Assembly (NCBI GenBank): GCA_046290435.1
Contig: JBKAGO010000033.1
Location: 1 to 64,000 of the forward strand
DNA from: CAVQUE01 sp046290435
Lineage (GTDB): Bacteria > Actinomycetota > Acidimicrobiia > Acidimicrobiales > UBA8592
DNA length: 64,000 nt
Reading direction: 5' to 3'
Positions 7,855 to 15,742 of this stretch are shown here, piece by piece (position 1 is the first letter of the stretch; each line of letters starts with the position of its first letter). The translations under genes were made by a program, and so were the position numbers. Below the pieces are notes generated by a model. The model did not search any database. It saw only the letters and a list, made by a program, of their open reading frames with translations, and was not told where the DNA came from.

Positions 7855-8303
7855 TTGCTGGCTGCATCGGTGAATTTCGCCAAGGCACCCGCCATCGTCT
7901 TGAGATATGCCGCATCCTCGGACACACCGCCGAGCTTGCCCAGAATCGCCACAGGCTCTTCATAAACGATCTTGGTGCCGCCCATCGCGTCTTCATAGAC
8001 CAAGACCTTGAGCGGCAGGTAAAGCCCTGCTGCCGGATCATCCTTGATTGCAGGAGTGCCGACCTTTGGGTTGCCGAAGATGAGCAGTTGCGATGCGCCG
8101 ATATCTTCTCCGATGGACGCGGCCCCTGCCCCGTGATCGACGCGGGCAAAGACTGTTATTCCGGCCCCTTCCATCGCGGTGACCATCGCATCCACGGTTT
8201 CGGTCACACCCAGCGCGCTGTCCTTGCGCATAAGCCCATTGTCACCTGCGCTGGCAGTTGTGGCTGCCAAGGCCAGACCGGCGGCGAATAGTAGGTGTTT
8301 CAT
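7851..8303 (-). CDS. DUF302 secreted protein
   Basis: A 150-residue protein with a signal peptide (MKHLLFAAGLALAATTASA) and a DUF302 domain: VTETVDAMVTAMEGAGITVFARVDHGAGA, QLLIFGNPKVGTPAIKDDPAAGLYLPLKVLVYED. DUF302 is a small alpha/beta fold of unknown role, found alone or near redox and sulfur genes. The start follows a ribosome site in AAAGGGGA. It converges on hisA with overlapping stops. Confidence 0.88.
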   Translation of the reverse strand: MKHLLFAAGLALAATTASAGDNGLMRKDSALGVTETVDAMVTAMEGAGITVFARVDHGAGAASIGEDIGASQLLIFGNPKVGTPAIKDDPAAGLYLPLKVLVYEDAMGGTKIVYEEPVAILGKLGGVSEDAAYLKTMAGALAKFTDAASN

Positions 8304-8389
8304 CTGTGTCCCCTTTGGCTGTTGACGTCGAAGGTCGGCCAAAAGGGGATCACTTAATATGCACGTTGGCGTGACCGGCGCGGGACCGC

Positions 8390-9148
8390 TCAGATCGACC
8401 CGGCTTCGACCATGTAATTGTTGGCCGTACACATCGCCGCATCATCCGAGGCAAGGAACAGCACCATCCGGGCAAGATACACGGGCTCAATCAGGTCTGG
8501 CAGACACTGGCGATCGCGGTGCTTTTCCAACGCCTCCGGTTTGGCCCACAGATCTTTCTGCCGCTCGGTCATGACCCAACCGGGAACCACGGTATTGACT
8601 CGGATGCGGTGCCCGCCCAGATCGCGCGCCATGGTGCGGGTCAGGCCATGCACGGCAGCCTTGGCGGTGGTGTAGGCGGGCATGTTCCCTCCCGCTTCCC
8701 ACCAGCTGTTGGACCCCATGTTGATGATCGACCCGCCGCCTGCGTCGATCATGTCGGGAGCGACGGCCTGAATCGCAAAGAACATGTGCCGCAGGTTGGT
8801 GGCCTGACGTTCGTCCCAATATTCGGGCGTCACCTCGCGCCAATCGTGGCGGTCATCGCGTGCTGCGTTGTTCACCAACACCTGCGCCGGGCCAAGCGTG
8901 GTCTTCAGCCTGCCAAACGCCTCTTGCAACGCCGCGATGTCGCGCAGATCGGCCTGTTCCCACGCCACCGTGCCTTCGGTCGCATCCGTCAGCGCCTGTG
9001 CGCCGTCTGCGTCCAGATCGACAAATCCAACCTTCGCGCCCTGCGCCGCAAACGCCTTGACGATCTCAGCCCCGATGCCCGACGCACCGCCGGTGATGAA
9101 CACGGTTTTGCCACTCAGGCTCGGATAACGTGCGAATTGATCAGACAT
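8390..9148 (-). CDS. Short-chain dehydrogenase/reductase
   Basis: A 252-residue classical SDR oxidoreductase. The Rossmann cofactor motif TGGASGIG, an acidic residue after beta-2 (VDLDAD, favouring NAD), NNAARDD, the catalytic serine in NMGSNSWW and YTTAK (Tyr and Lys) are all present, as is the VVPGWVMT lid. A sugar dehydrogenase role (xylose/galactose type) is suggested by family resemblance but not proved. The start MSDQFARYPSL follows a GGAGGGTCCC site. Its 5' end is head-to-head with hisF. Confidence 0.87.
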   Translation of the reverse strand: MSDQFARYPSLSGKTVFITGGASGIGAEIVKAFAAQGAKVGFVDLDADGAQALTDATEGTVAWEQADLRDIAALQEAFGRLKTTLGPAQVLVNNAARDDRHDWREVTPEYWDERQATNLRHMFFAIQAVAPDMIDAGGGSIINMGSNSWWEAGGNMPAYTTAKAAVHGLTRTMARDLGGHRIRVNTVVPGWVMTERQKDLWAKPEALEKHRDRQCLPDLIEPVYLARMVLFLASDDAAMCTANNYMVEAGSI

Positions 9149-9233
9149 GGGACCCTCCTCTTTCCTTGGCTCAAGGCATAATGCGCAACGCGCAGGCTTC
9201 ACAAGCGGCGATCTTCGGGGTACGCGATGGCGC

Positions 9234-9995
9234 ATGTTGAAGACCCGCATCATTCCCTGTCTCGATGTCGCCGATGGCCGTGTGGTCAAAGGCGTCAATT
9301 TCGTCGATCTGCGCGACGCCGGTGACCCGGTGGACGCCGCCCGCGCCTATGACGCGGCGGGGGCAGACGAGATCTGTTTCCTCGACATCCATGCAACCCA
9401 TGAAAACCGCGGCACGATGTTCGACGTGGTGACGCGCACGGCCGAGCAATGCTTCATCCCGCTGACCGTGGGCGGCGGGGTGCGCACGGTGGCCGATGTG
9501 CGCGCGCTGTTGCTGGCGGGGGCCGACAAGGTGTCTTTCAATTCCGCCGCTGTCGCCAACCCGGATGTGGTCGCCCAAGCGGCGGATCAGTTCGGCAGCC
9601 AGTGCATTGTGGTCGCGATCGACGCAAAGACGGTCAGCCCCGGCAAATGGGAAATATTCACTCATGGCGGCCGCAAACCCACCGGCATCGATGCGGTGGA
9701 GTTCGCCAAGACGGTTGTCGCCAAAGGTGCTGGGGAAATCCTGCTCACCTCGATGGATCGCGATGGCACCAAGGCAGGCTTCAACCTACCCCTCACCCGC
9801 GCGATTTCCGATGCGGTCGATGTCCCGGTGATCGCAAGCGGCGGCGTCGGCACGCTGGATCACCTTGTCGAAGGTGTGACGATGGGTGGCGCGAGCGCGG
9901 TGCTGGCCGCGTCAATCTTCCACTTCGGCGAATACACGATTGGCGAGGCCAAGGACCATATGGCCGCCGCAGGCATCCCGGTGAGGCTGACATGA
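9234..9995 (+). CDS. hisF: Imidazole glycerol phosphate synthase subunit HisF
   Basis: A 253-residue (beta/alpha)8 cyclase that uses HisH-derived ammonia to turn PRFAR into IGP and AICAR. MLKTRIIPCLDVADGR carries the catalytic Asp11; LTVGGGVRTVADVR, TSMDRDGTKAGF with the second catalytic Asp, and IASGGVGTLDHL complete the phosphate sites. It overlaps hisE by 4 bases (ATGA). Confidence 0.97.
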   Translation: MLKTRIIPCLDVADGRVVKGVNFVDLRDAGDPVDAARAYDAAGADEICFLDIHATHENRGTMFDVVTRTAEQCFIPLTVGGGVRTVADVRALLLAGADKVSFNSAAVANPDVVAQAADQFGSQCIVVAIDAKTVSPGKWEIFTHGGRKPTGIDAVEFAKTVVAKGAGEILLTSMDRDGTKAGFNLPLTRAISDAVDVPVIASGGVGTLDHLVEGVTMGGASAVLAASIFHFGEYTIGEAKDHMAAAGIPVRLT

Positions 9996-10297
9996 CACTT
10001 GAAGAGCTGGAACAGATCGTCGCGACCCGCGCAGCTGCCTCCACGGACGAAAGCTGGACCGCCAAACTGCTGGCCAAAGGGCCGGAAAAATGTGCCGAGA
10101 AATTCGGCGAAGAATCCATCGAAGCCATCATCGAAGCCATCAAGGGCGACCGAGACCGGCTGACCTCGGAAGCGGCCGATGTGCTGTTCCACCTGCTGGT
10201 GATGCTGAAATCCCGCGATGTGGCGCTCGCCGATGTGATGGCGGAACTCGCCCGTCGTCAGGGACAGTCTGGACTGCAGGAAAAAGCCAACCGTTAA
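9992..10297 (+). CDS. hisE: Phosphoribosyl-ATP pyrophosphatase HisE
   Basis: A 101-residue MazG-like all-helical hydrolase that removes pyrophosphate from PR-ATP in the second step of histidine synthesis. The EKCAEKFGEESIEAIIEA region and EAADVLFHLLVML hold the Mg-binding Glu/Asp set. It is translationally coupled to hisF through ATGA. The fused HisI domain is absent, as is usual in alphaproteobacteria. Confidence 0.95.
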   Translation: MTLEELEQIVATRAAASTDESWTAKLLAKGPEKCAEKFGEESIEAIIEAIKGDRDRLTSEAADVLFHLLVMLKSRDVALADVMAELARRQGQSGLQEKANR

Positions 10298-10380
10298 AGG
10301 TTTCTTTGGGCTGCAAATACCTCGGGGTTTGGGGCGTCGTCCATTGGGCTTGAACCAATGGCGCACCAACGGACGACCCC
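10298..10380. repeat. Structured intergenic element after hisE (repeat copy 2)
   Basis: It begins with the motif shared with 6529-6565, followed by a 7-bp perfect hairpin CCATTGG/CCAATGG (10341-10347, 10355-10361) nested in a GTCGT/ACGAC stem (10336-10340, 10373-10377). It could end the hisF-hisE transcript or be a dispersed element. Confidence 0.4.
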
Positions 10381-10396
10381 AAGCGTTTCCGTCCAC

Positions 10397-10424
10397 GCAA
10401 AAGCACGATGCGGTGACGCATCGT
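10397..10424 (-). terminator. Terminator of the CoA-binding gene
   Basis: Read on the minus strand, a perfect 8-bp stem ACGATGCG/CGCATCGT with a 4-base loop is followed by GCTTTTGC. It lies 10 bases beyond the stop of the gene at 10435. Confidence 0.6.
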
Positions 10425-10434
10425 CCGCCCGGCA

Positions 10435-10902
10435 TCACAGCTTGGACGAAATGATCCCTGTGTTGAACCCACCCATGCGCAGCTCTCCGAACAGCCGTTG
10501 ATATTCGATCTTGGGGCAGCGGTTCATCACCACGTCCACCCCCCGCGCCTCGGCCTTGGCGGCGGCCTCGGCATGCTCGACCCCGATTTGCATCCAGATG
10601 GTCTGCAAGTCCGGGAATTGTTCCAACGCCTCGTCCACGATAGGCGGCACCGCGTCCGAGCGGCGGAAGATGTCCACCATGTCCACCTTGGCGTCGATCT
10701 CGGACAAGGACGCCTTCACCTCGGCCCCGAACAACCGTTTGCCGGCGTGGCCGGGATTGACCGGGATGACAGTGAACCCCTTAAGAGACATGTAGCGCGC
10801 AACATAGTAGGACGGGCGCACCGGGTTAAGGGACACGCCCACCACGGCGACGGTTTTGGTCCGCTTCAGGACCGTGCGCAGGAAATCATCGGAATAGCTC
10901 AT
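10435..10902 (-). CDS. CoA-binding domain protein (YccU type)
   Basis: A 155-residue stand-alone Rossmann-fold CoA-binding protein of the CoA_binding_2/YccU family: TVAVVGVSLNPVRPSYYVARYM for the nucleotide loop, VIPVNPG, VDMVDIFRRSDAVPPIVDEA and IWMQIGVEH, ending in CPKIEYQRL. The role of the family is unclear; fused relatives are acyl-CoA synthetases. It has its own terminator downstream and a strong terminator-like hairpin 29 bases upstream of its start. Confidence 0.87.
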   Translation of the reverse strand: MSYSDDFLRTVLKRTKTVAVVGVSLNPVRPSYYVARYMSLKGFTVIPVNPGHAGKRLFGAEVKASLSEIDAKVDMVDIFRRSDAVPPIVDEALEQFPDLQTIWMQIGVEHAEAAAKAEARGVDVVMNRCPKIEYQRLFGELRMGGFNTGIISSKL

Positions 10903-10930
10903 ACGCTCTGTCTAGCCTGTCGCGCGGCAA

Positions 10931-10960
10931 AGAAAAAGCGCCCAAGGAGACCTTGGGCGC
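10931..10960 (-). terminator. Strong rho-independent terminator
   Basis: On the minus strand a perfect 10-bp stem GCGCCCAAGG/CCTTGGGCGC with a 3-base loop runs straight into TTTTTCTTT. It could end the DUF2235 transcript, 130 bases beyond its stop, or a separate short RNA made from 10961-11083, or attenuate the CoA-binding gene that starts 29 bases later. Confidence 0.8.
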
Positions 10961-11090
10961 AAGTGTTGGAACGAGGGACAGTGTAGGTGCAGCGGGTGTT
11001 CCACTCCCGTGCTCCTTGGAATTGAGGTAGGCACGATTCTCGCGGTTTAAAGGGAGAAACCAAGGGTTTTGGTCACATATTCGTCAGAAG

Positions 11091-12096
11091 TCAGGGGACC
11101 AGCGGCTCGGACACAACCTGTGGCTGCGTAACGTGCAGCGTTTCGTGTATCCGTTCCGAAGGATCATCCCCGACACGGCGCGGGCGGCGGTAGAGAAACA
11201 GCTTGCCCCAGCCCTTCCAATTGCCCGAAGACGGCGCGTGCACATTCTGCGGAAACCGCTGACGCCACCCGTCAGGTAAGGGCAAGCCCACCGTTTGGGC
11301 CCGATCGAGCATCCAGACCAAGGGGATGTTCGCCAACGGGCGCGCCTCTTCGTGACCGCGCAACTGCCCACCAATGTCCCCGTGCACCCCCTTGAACCAG
11401 ACCTGTTCGACATGTCCGCTCCAGCCCGGAGGACAGGACCACAAGACCGGTTCATAGGCCATGCGGCGTTCGTGATAGGCCAGCGCCTGAAACCCGTGCT
11501 GAATCGATGGGCCAAGCTGGTCGTTGTGGAACGCGTGTTTGTCATTGGTGAATCGCCACAGCACCGGCAGGCGCATCCCCAGCGCCTTGACCGTGTCCCA
11601 GACGCCCAGCACCGAAATCACCGGTGCGTCATGGCAAAAGCGCTGCACAAAGGCGCGCACCGTGGGTCGAGAGAGGATAGGCCTGCCGGACAGCGTTCGT
11701 GTTTAACAAGCCGAGCATCGTGTGGGCTCCGGCAAAGCCGCACGGCATAGCGCCACGGGAATACCCGACCAAAGCGTGGTTGATACCGCGACGGACCGTG
11801 GCGCGGCAGATCTGGCGGTTGATGCCGCGACCGACGGCGATGTCGGAGGCGCTGCGCCAGTCGGACCATTGGAGGCCGGATTCGTAGTAGATCGACAGAT
11901 CGCCCCCGACCTCTTGCAGAAGGCGGTACAGGCACCCGGCATTGGTCTCGTAGCCCGGCTCGAGCGATGACAACGTGCCATCCAGAATGACAACATGATC
12001 CCGGGCACCTCGACGTGCCGAAACCTTGGACTGGCCCGTGGCAACCGTGCCACGGAACCAGCCGATTATCCTGTCACTCAGCCGCGATGCGCGCAT
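11091..12096 (-). pseudogene. DUF2235 alpha/beta-hydrolase-like gene with a frameshift
   Basis: Two overlapping minus-strand frames together give one DUF2235 protein. The 5' part holds HVVILDGTLSSL (strand plus acid) and the nucleophile elbow GYSRGAMPCG in place of the usual GYSRGAYxxR. The 3' part holds VISVLGVWDTVKALGMRLP and DKHAFHNDQLGPSIQHGFQAL. The switch falls at about 11,640-11,690, after VRQAY. One inserted or lost base would rejoin them, so it is either a pseudogene or a sequencing error. The start at 12096 overlaps the end of the upstream molybdoenzyme gene by 23 bases. Confidence 0.75.
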
Positions 12097-14371
12097 CCTG
12101 CAACATGCCCCAGACCCGTTGCGGCGTGAACGGCATGTCGGCCTGCCGCACGCCGCGCTGCCACATCGCGTCCTGCACTGCGTTGGCAACGGCCGCCAAT
12201 GCGCCGACGGTGCCCGCCTCGCCGCAGCCTTTCATGCCCATCGGGTTGGTGACCGACGGCGTCGCTTCTGTGGTGAATCCAATCATGGGAATATCATCGG
12301 CGCGCGGCATCGCGTAGTCCATGAACGTTGCCGTGAGCAGCTGCCCGTCCTCGTCATAGACCACCCGCTCGGTCAACGCCTGACCCAGCCCTTGCGCCAC
12401 CCCGCCATGTACCTGACCTTCGGCCAGCATCGGGTTGATGAGGTTGCCGAAATCGTCAACGACGGTGTAGCGGTCGACGGTCACATGGCCCGTGTCCGGG
12501 TCGATCTCGACCTCGGCCACATGCGCGCCATTAGGGAAGCTGCGGGCGTCCAGAGTGATCGTGGCATCAAAGGTCAGAAGGTCCGTACGACCCGCCTCAC
12601 GCGCCATCTGCGCCACTTCGAGAATGGTCGGCGTGACGTTCGATGTGCCAACGCGGAACTGTTCGTCGTCAAAGCTGATATCGCCCTCGTCGACCCCCTG
12701 CTGATCGGCAAGGAACGCGGTGAAGGCGGTGACGATCTTTTCGACCGCCGCCAGCGTCGCGGTGTTCTGGATCGTGACCGAGCGCGAACCACCTGTGCCG
12801 CCGCCGCGTGCGATCAAATCGCTGTCGCCCTGCACAAAGCGGATCATGTCCGCCGGGATCCCCGTCTGATCAGACAGGAACTGCGTGAACACGGTCTCGT
12901 GCCCCTGCCCGTTGGATTGCGTGCCGACATAGATCGACGCGCCGCCATCGTCGTCAAACGTGACCTTCACGTCCTCGACAGGCGCGCCAAGGATGCTTTC
13001 GATGTAGTAGCACAAACCAAGGCCGCGCAGCTTGCCGTCGGCCTCGGATGCGGCGCGGCGGGCGTCGAACCCGGCACGGTCGGCAAAGCCTTCGGCGCGG
13101 CACAGAACGCGGTCGAAATCGCCCACGTCATAGGTTTCGCCCGTGGTGGTCTTGTAGGGAAACTGGTGCGGCTTGATAAAGTTGATGCGGCGCATTTCCC
13201 ACGGATCAAGGCCCAGTTCGCGCGCCGCACGGTCCATGACACGTTCCAGCAGGTAGATCGCTTCGGGGCGCCCCGCGCCACGATAGGCATCGACCGGCGT
13301 CGTGTTGGTATAAACGCCTTCGACCTGCAACCAAGAGGTTTGCACGTCGTAAACGCCCATCAGAACCTTGGAGAACAAGCTGGTCTGGATGGCCTGAGCA
13401 AAGTGCGAGTTATAGGCACCCATATTGGCCACCGTCTGCACCCGGTAGGCGGTGATGCGGTTGTTTTCGTCAAAGGCCAGTTCAGCGGTGTGGCGCAGAT
13501 CGCGGCCCGCATTGTCGGACAGCATCGCCTCGGTGCGTTCGGACATCCAGCGCACCGGTTGGCCCAGCATTTTGCAGGCAATGGCAGTCAGGAAATTCTC
13601 GGGATGCGGCATGGCTTTCATGCCGAACCCACCACCCGTGTCAGGATTGGTGACGCGGATGTCCTCTTCGGTCATGTTGAGCACACGCGCCATTTGTTTC
13701 TTATGCTCCCAGACGCCCTGCGCATTGACGGCGAAATGCAAGCGGTCGCCCTCCATTTCGGCATAACAGCCGCGCGGCTCCATCGCGTTGACGATGATGC
13801 GGTTGTCCTCGACATCAAGGCTGACCGTACGGTGGGCGGTCTTGAACGCCTCTGCCGTCGCGGCCTCGTCCCCCATGCCCCAGTCGAAGGCGACGTTGCC
13901 CGGTGCCTCGGTGTGCAAAGCTTCCCCTCCCGAAGCGAGCCCCAGATGCACGGGTTTGTCGGTATAGTCGAATACGATGAGTTCGGCCGCATCGCGCGCC
14001 GCCTCAAGGCTATCGGCAACGATAAAGGCCAGCGCTTCGCCCACATATCGCACGGTGCCCGAAGCAAGGATGGGGCGGAATGGCGATGCGCCCATCGACC
14101 CGTCGCGATTGGGCACCGTTGTGCCCCACAGACCTTGGGTAAATCCCGCCTCGTCGAGGTCCGCAGCTGTCAGGACAAGATGCACACCCGGCACCTCGCG
14201 CGCGTCCGTTACGTCCAGCGTGTCGATATCCGCATGGGCGACAGACGACCGAAACACGTAGCCACGCAGCGCGCCTTCCGGGGCGATGTCATCGACATAG
14301 CGCCCTGTCCCATTGAGAAACCGCACATCCTCGACCCGTTTGACCGGTTGTGACTTGCCAAATTTATCCAT
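12074..14371 (-). CDS. CoxL-like molybdenum hydroxylase large subunit (form II)
   Basis: A 765-residue molybdopterin-binding large subunit of the xanthine oxidase/CO dehydrogenase family. N-terminal region KRVEDVRFLNGTGRYVDDI; Moco-contact motif GGGFGMK (about 247-252); active-site loop AYRGAGR (362-368), the form-II signature, not the AYxCSFR of true CO dehydrogenase; catalytic Glu718 in KGCGEAGTVG. Such proteins oxidise various hydroxylatable substrates; true CO oxidation is unlikely. The iron-sulfur (CoxS) and FAD (CoxM) subunits are not adjacent: the next gene on this strand is an unrelated decarboxylase. Confidence 0.9.
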   Translation of the reverse strand: MDKFGKSQPVKRVEDVRFLNGTGRYVDDIAPEGALRGYVFRSSVAHADIDTLDVTDAREVPGVHLVLTAADLDEAGFTQGLWGTTVPNRDGSMGASPFRPILASGTVRYVGEALAFIVADSLEAARDAAELIVFDYTDKPVHLGLASGGEALHTEAPGNVAFDWGMGDEAATAEAFKTAHRTVSLDVEDNRIIVNAMEPRGCYAEMEGDRLHFAVNAQGVWEHKKQMARVLNMTEEDIRVTNPDTGGGFGMKAMPHPENFLTAIACKMLGQPVRWMSERTEAMLSDNAGRDLRHTAELAFDENNRITAYRVQTVANMGAYNSHFAQAIQTSLFSKVLMGVYDVQTSWLQVEGVYTNTTPVDAYRGAGRPEAIYLLERVMDRAARELGLDPWEMRRINFIKPHQFPYKTTTGETYDVGDFDRVLCRAEGFADRAGFDARRAASEADGKLRGLGLCYYIESILGAPVEDVKVTFDDDGGASIYVGTQSNGQGHETVFTQFLSDQTGIPADMIRFVQGDSDLIARGGGTGGSRSVTIQNTATLAAVEKIVTAFTAFLADQQGVDEGDISFDDEQFRVGTSNVTPTILEVAQMAREAGRTDLLTFDATITLDARSFPNGAHVAEVEIDPDTGHVTVDRYTVVDDFGNLINPMLAEGQVHGGVAQGLGQALTERVVYDEDGQLLTATFMDYAMPRADDIPMIGFTTEATPSVTNPMGMKGCGEAGTVGALAAVANAVQDAMWQRGVRQADMPFTPQRVWGMLQDARIAAE

Positions 14372-14412
14372 GTTTCCCTCGCGCGTGTGACCTTGGTCTT
14401 TCGGCAGGGACA

Positions 14413-15594
14413 CTAGCCTGCGGGACGGCACTGTCCAGCAGGTTCGGCCATGGAATCGAGGTTCAGCACCTCGCGCGTTCCGTATCCGTTGAACGGAGTG
14501 ACCAGCGCAAGGCTGTAGGCGCCCGCCCCGGAGATCAGGATATAGTCGCCATCCGCGATCCCGGCGGGCAGCATCCACGGGTCCGGCACCCGGTCGAGAC
14601 TGTCACATGTCGGGCCAAAGATAGTGAATGGCTGGGGCGTGCCCGTGACGGGGTGCCCCTGCTGGTTCAACGCGGTCTGGCGCGCGGGCACCGGCATATC
14701 GCGCCATTCACCCAGTGCGCCATACAGACCGTCATTCAGCGTCAGCACGCCATCGCCCCGCGCCTTGACGCGCAGCAAGAGCCACATCGCATCAGCCACC
14801 ATCGCCCGCCCCGGTTCGCACCAAAGCTGCGGCGGCTGGTCCGGAAAATGCGCTTTGGTCGCTGATGCAATCGTTTCGAACAAGTGCTGCCGCAGGGTTC
14901 TGCCGCCGCGCGGAAAAGCCGGAAACCCGCCCCCGACATTCAGCGCCGCAAGCCGCACCCCCGCGCGTTGCGCCACTTCAGCGCAAGCGGCGATGTAATC
15001 GGCCCAACTGGTAGGATCAGTGCATTGCGTACCCGGATGAAAGGTCAGCGCCGGGATCATGCCCCGGGCCACAACAGCGCGCAGCAGGTCTGTTGCCACT
15101 TCGGGCGAGGCGCCGAACTTGCTGCCGAAATCATACGCGCCGCCGCCCCTTTTCAACGACAGGCGCACCGCCACTTGTGTGTTGGGGGTAAGCTGCCCCA
15201 GCTTGTCCAGCTCAGACATCCGGTCCACCGACCACGAGGCGATGCCCAGCGCCTTGGCTTGCGTGATCTCGGAGGCTGACCGCACCGGGTTGTGGTAATG
15301 CAGCCGCGCGTTAGGCAAGGCCTGACGTGCCGCATGCATCTCGGCGACAGAAGCCACGTCGAATGTGGTCACCCCGGCACCGACCAGAGTGCGCAGGATA
15401 TCGGTCGCGGGATTGGCCTTGACCGCGTAGCTGACCTGACCGGGAAATCCGCGCAGAAAGCTGTGCGCCGTGCGCTGCAACACGTGCGGGCGCAGGATCG
15501 CCAGCGGATCGTCCGGCTGTCTGTCCGCAATCACTGCCGAGATACGCGCCCGGTCGAACCGCGCCTGTGTGATGTCTTGTGCCCCTGCAAACAT
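14413..15594 (-). CDS. Ornithine/diaminopimelate-type PLP decarboxylase
   Basis: A 393-residue fold-type III decarboxylase of the ornithine/lysine decarboxylase branch, probably making putrescine. Lys59 in SYAVKAN is the PLP lysine; HYHNPVRSASEI, HPGTQC, the glycine-rich NVGGGFP phosphate loop, WCEPGRAMVADA and the active-site cysteine motif TCDSLDRV all fit. ATG 15594 has a GAGGCA ribosome site. The open frame continues upstream to 15666, but that part crosses into the palindromic repeat and the foreign side of the junction, so it is not coding. Confidence 0.9.
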   Translation of the reverse strand: MFAGAQDITQARFDRARISAVIADRQPDDPLAILRPHVLQRTAHSFLRGFPGQVSYAVKANPATDILRTLVGAGVTTFDVASVAEMHAARQALPNARLHYHNPVRSASEITQAKALGIASWSVDRMSELDKLGQLTPNTQVAVRLSLKRGGGAYDFGSKFGASPEVATDLLRAVVARGMIPALTFHPGTQCTDPTSWADYIAACAEVAQRAGVRLAALNVGGGFPAFPRGGRTLRQHLFETIASATKAHFPDQPPQLWCEPGRAMVADAMWLLLRVKARGDGVLTLNDGLYGALGEWRDMPVPARQTALNQQGHPVTGTPQPFTIFGPTCDSLDRVPDPWMLPAGIADGDYILISGAGAYSLALVTPFNGYGTREVLNLDSMAEPAGQCRPAG

Positions 15595-15599
15595 GACTG

Positions 15600-15640
15600 C
15601 CTCATCTGGTTCTGTTTCTTTCAGTCTGCGTGTCAACCAA
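15600..15640. other. Junction between the two genome types
   Basis: To the left every gene is alphaproteobacterial; to the right every gene is actinobacterial and GC-richer. From base 15633 the sequence matches the actinobacterial palindromic repeat (complete copy at 17105-17192), but the outer 17 bases of this copy's left arm are replaced by the region upstream of the decarboxylase gene. The break therefore lies at or just before 15633. Confidence 0.8.
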
Positions 15641-15703
15641 CTCCGGGTCGTCGGGGTCCCAGGCATCGCGGCCTCGAGTTGGTTGAAAGTACGACTTGAC
15701 CCC
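15633..15703. repeat. Palindromic repeat copy A (left arm cut by the junction)
   Basis: An 11-base remnant of the left arm (15633-15643), a 32-base spacer and an intact 28-base right arm (15676-15703). The spacer is the exact reverse complement of that in copy B, so A and B face each other around the zinc-ribbon gene. The flanking AGTGGTTCAG is shared with copy B. Confidence 0.9.
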
Positions 15704-15742
15704 AGTGGTTCAGCGGCCGGTGGTGCCGCGCCGGGGTGGAGC

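Noticed and set aside
10912..11004. Histidine-leader peptide for attenuation of the his genes
   Set aside because: It lies on the opposite strand from hisE and reads toward the CoA-binding gene, not the his genes; the three histidines are probably chance.
12026..14353. Very long open frame opposite the CoxL-like gene, and many similar long frames in the GC-rich part
   Set aside because: They are antisense shadows of strongly conserved genes; their translations lack any family signature.
15594..15666. N-terminal extension of the decarboxylase to 15666
   Set aside because: The extension is encoded by the palindromic repeat and lies across the junction; the family N-terminus and ribosome site fit ATG 15594.
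15600..15703. Natural horizontal transfer at the alphaproteobacterial/actinobacterial border
   Set aside because: Core genes on both sides (his cluster, tRNAs, pyc; E1/E2, citrate synthase) and a cut repeat at the border favour an assembly join; no integrase or attachment repeat is present.
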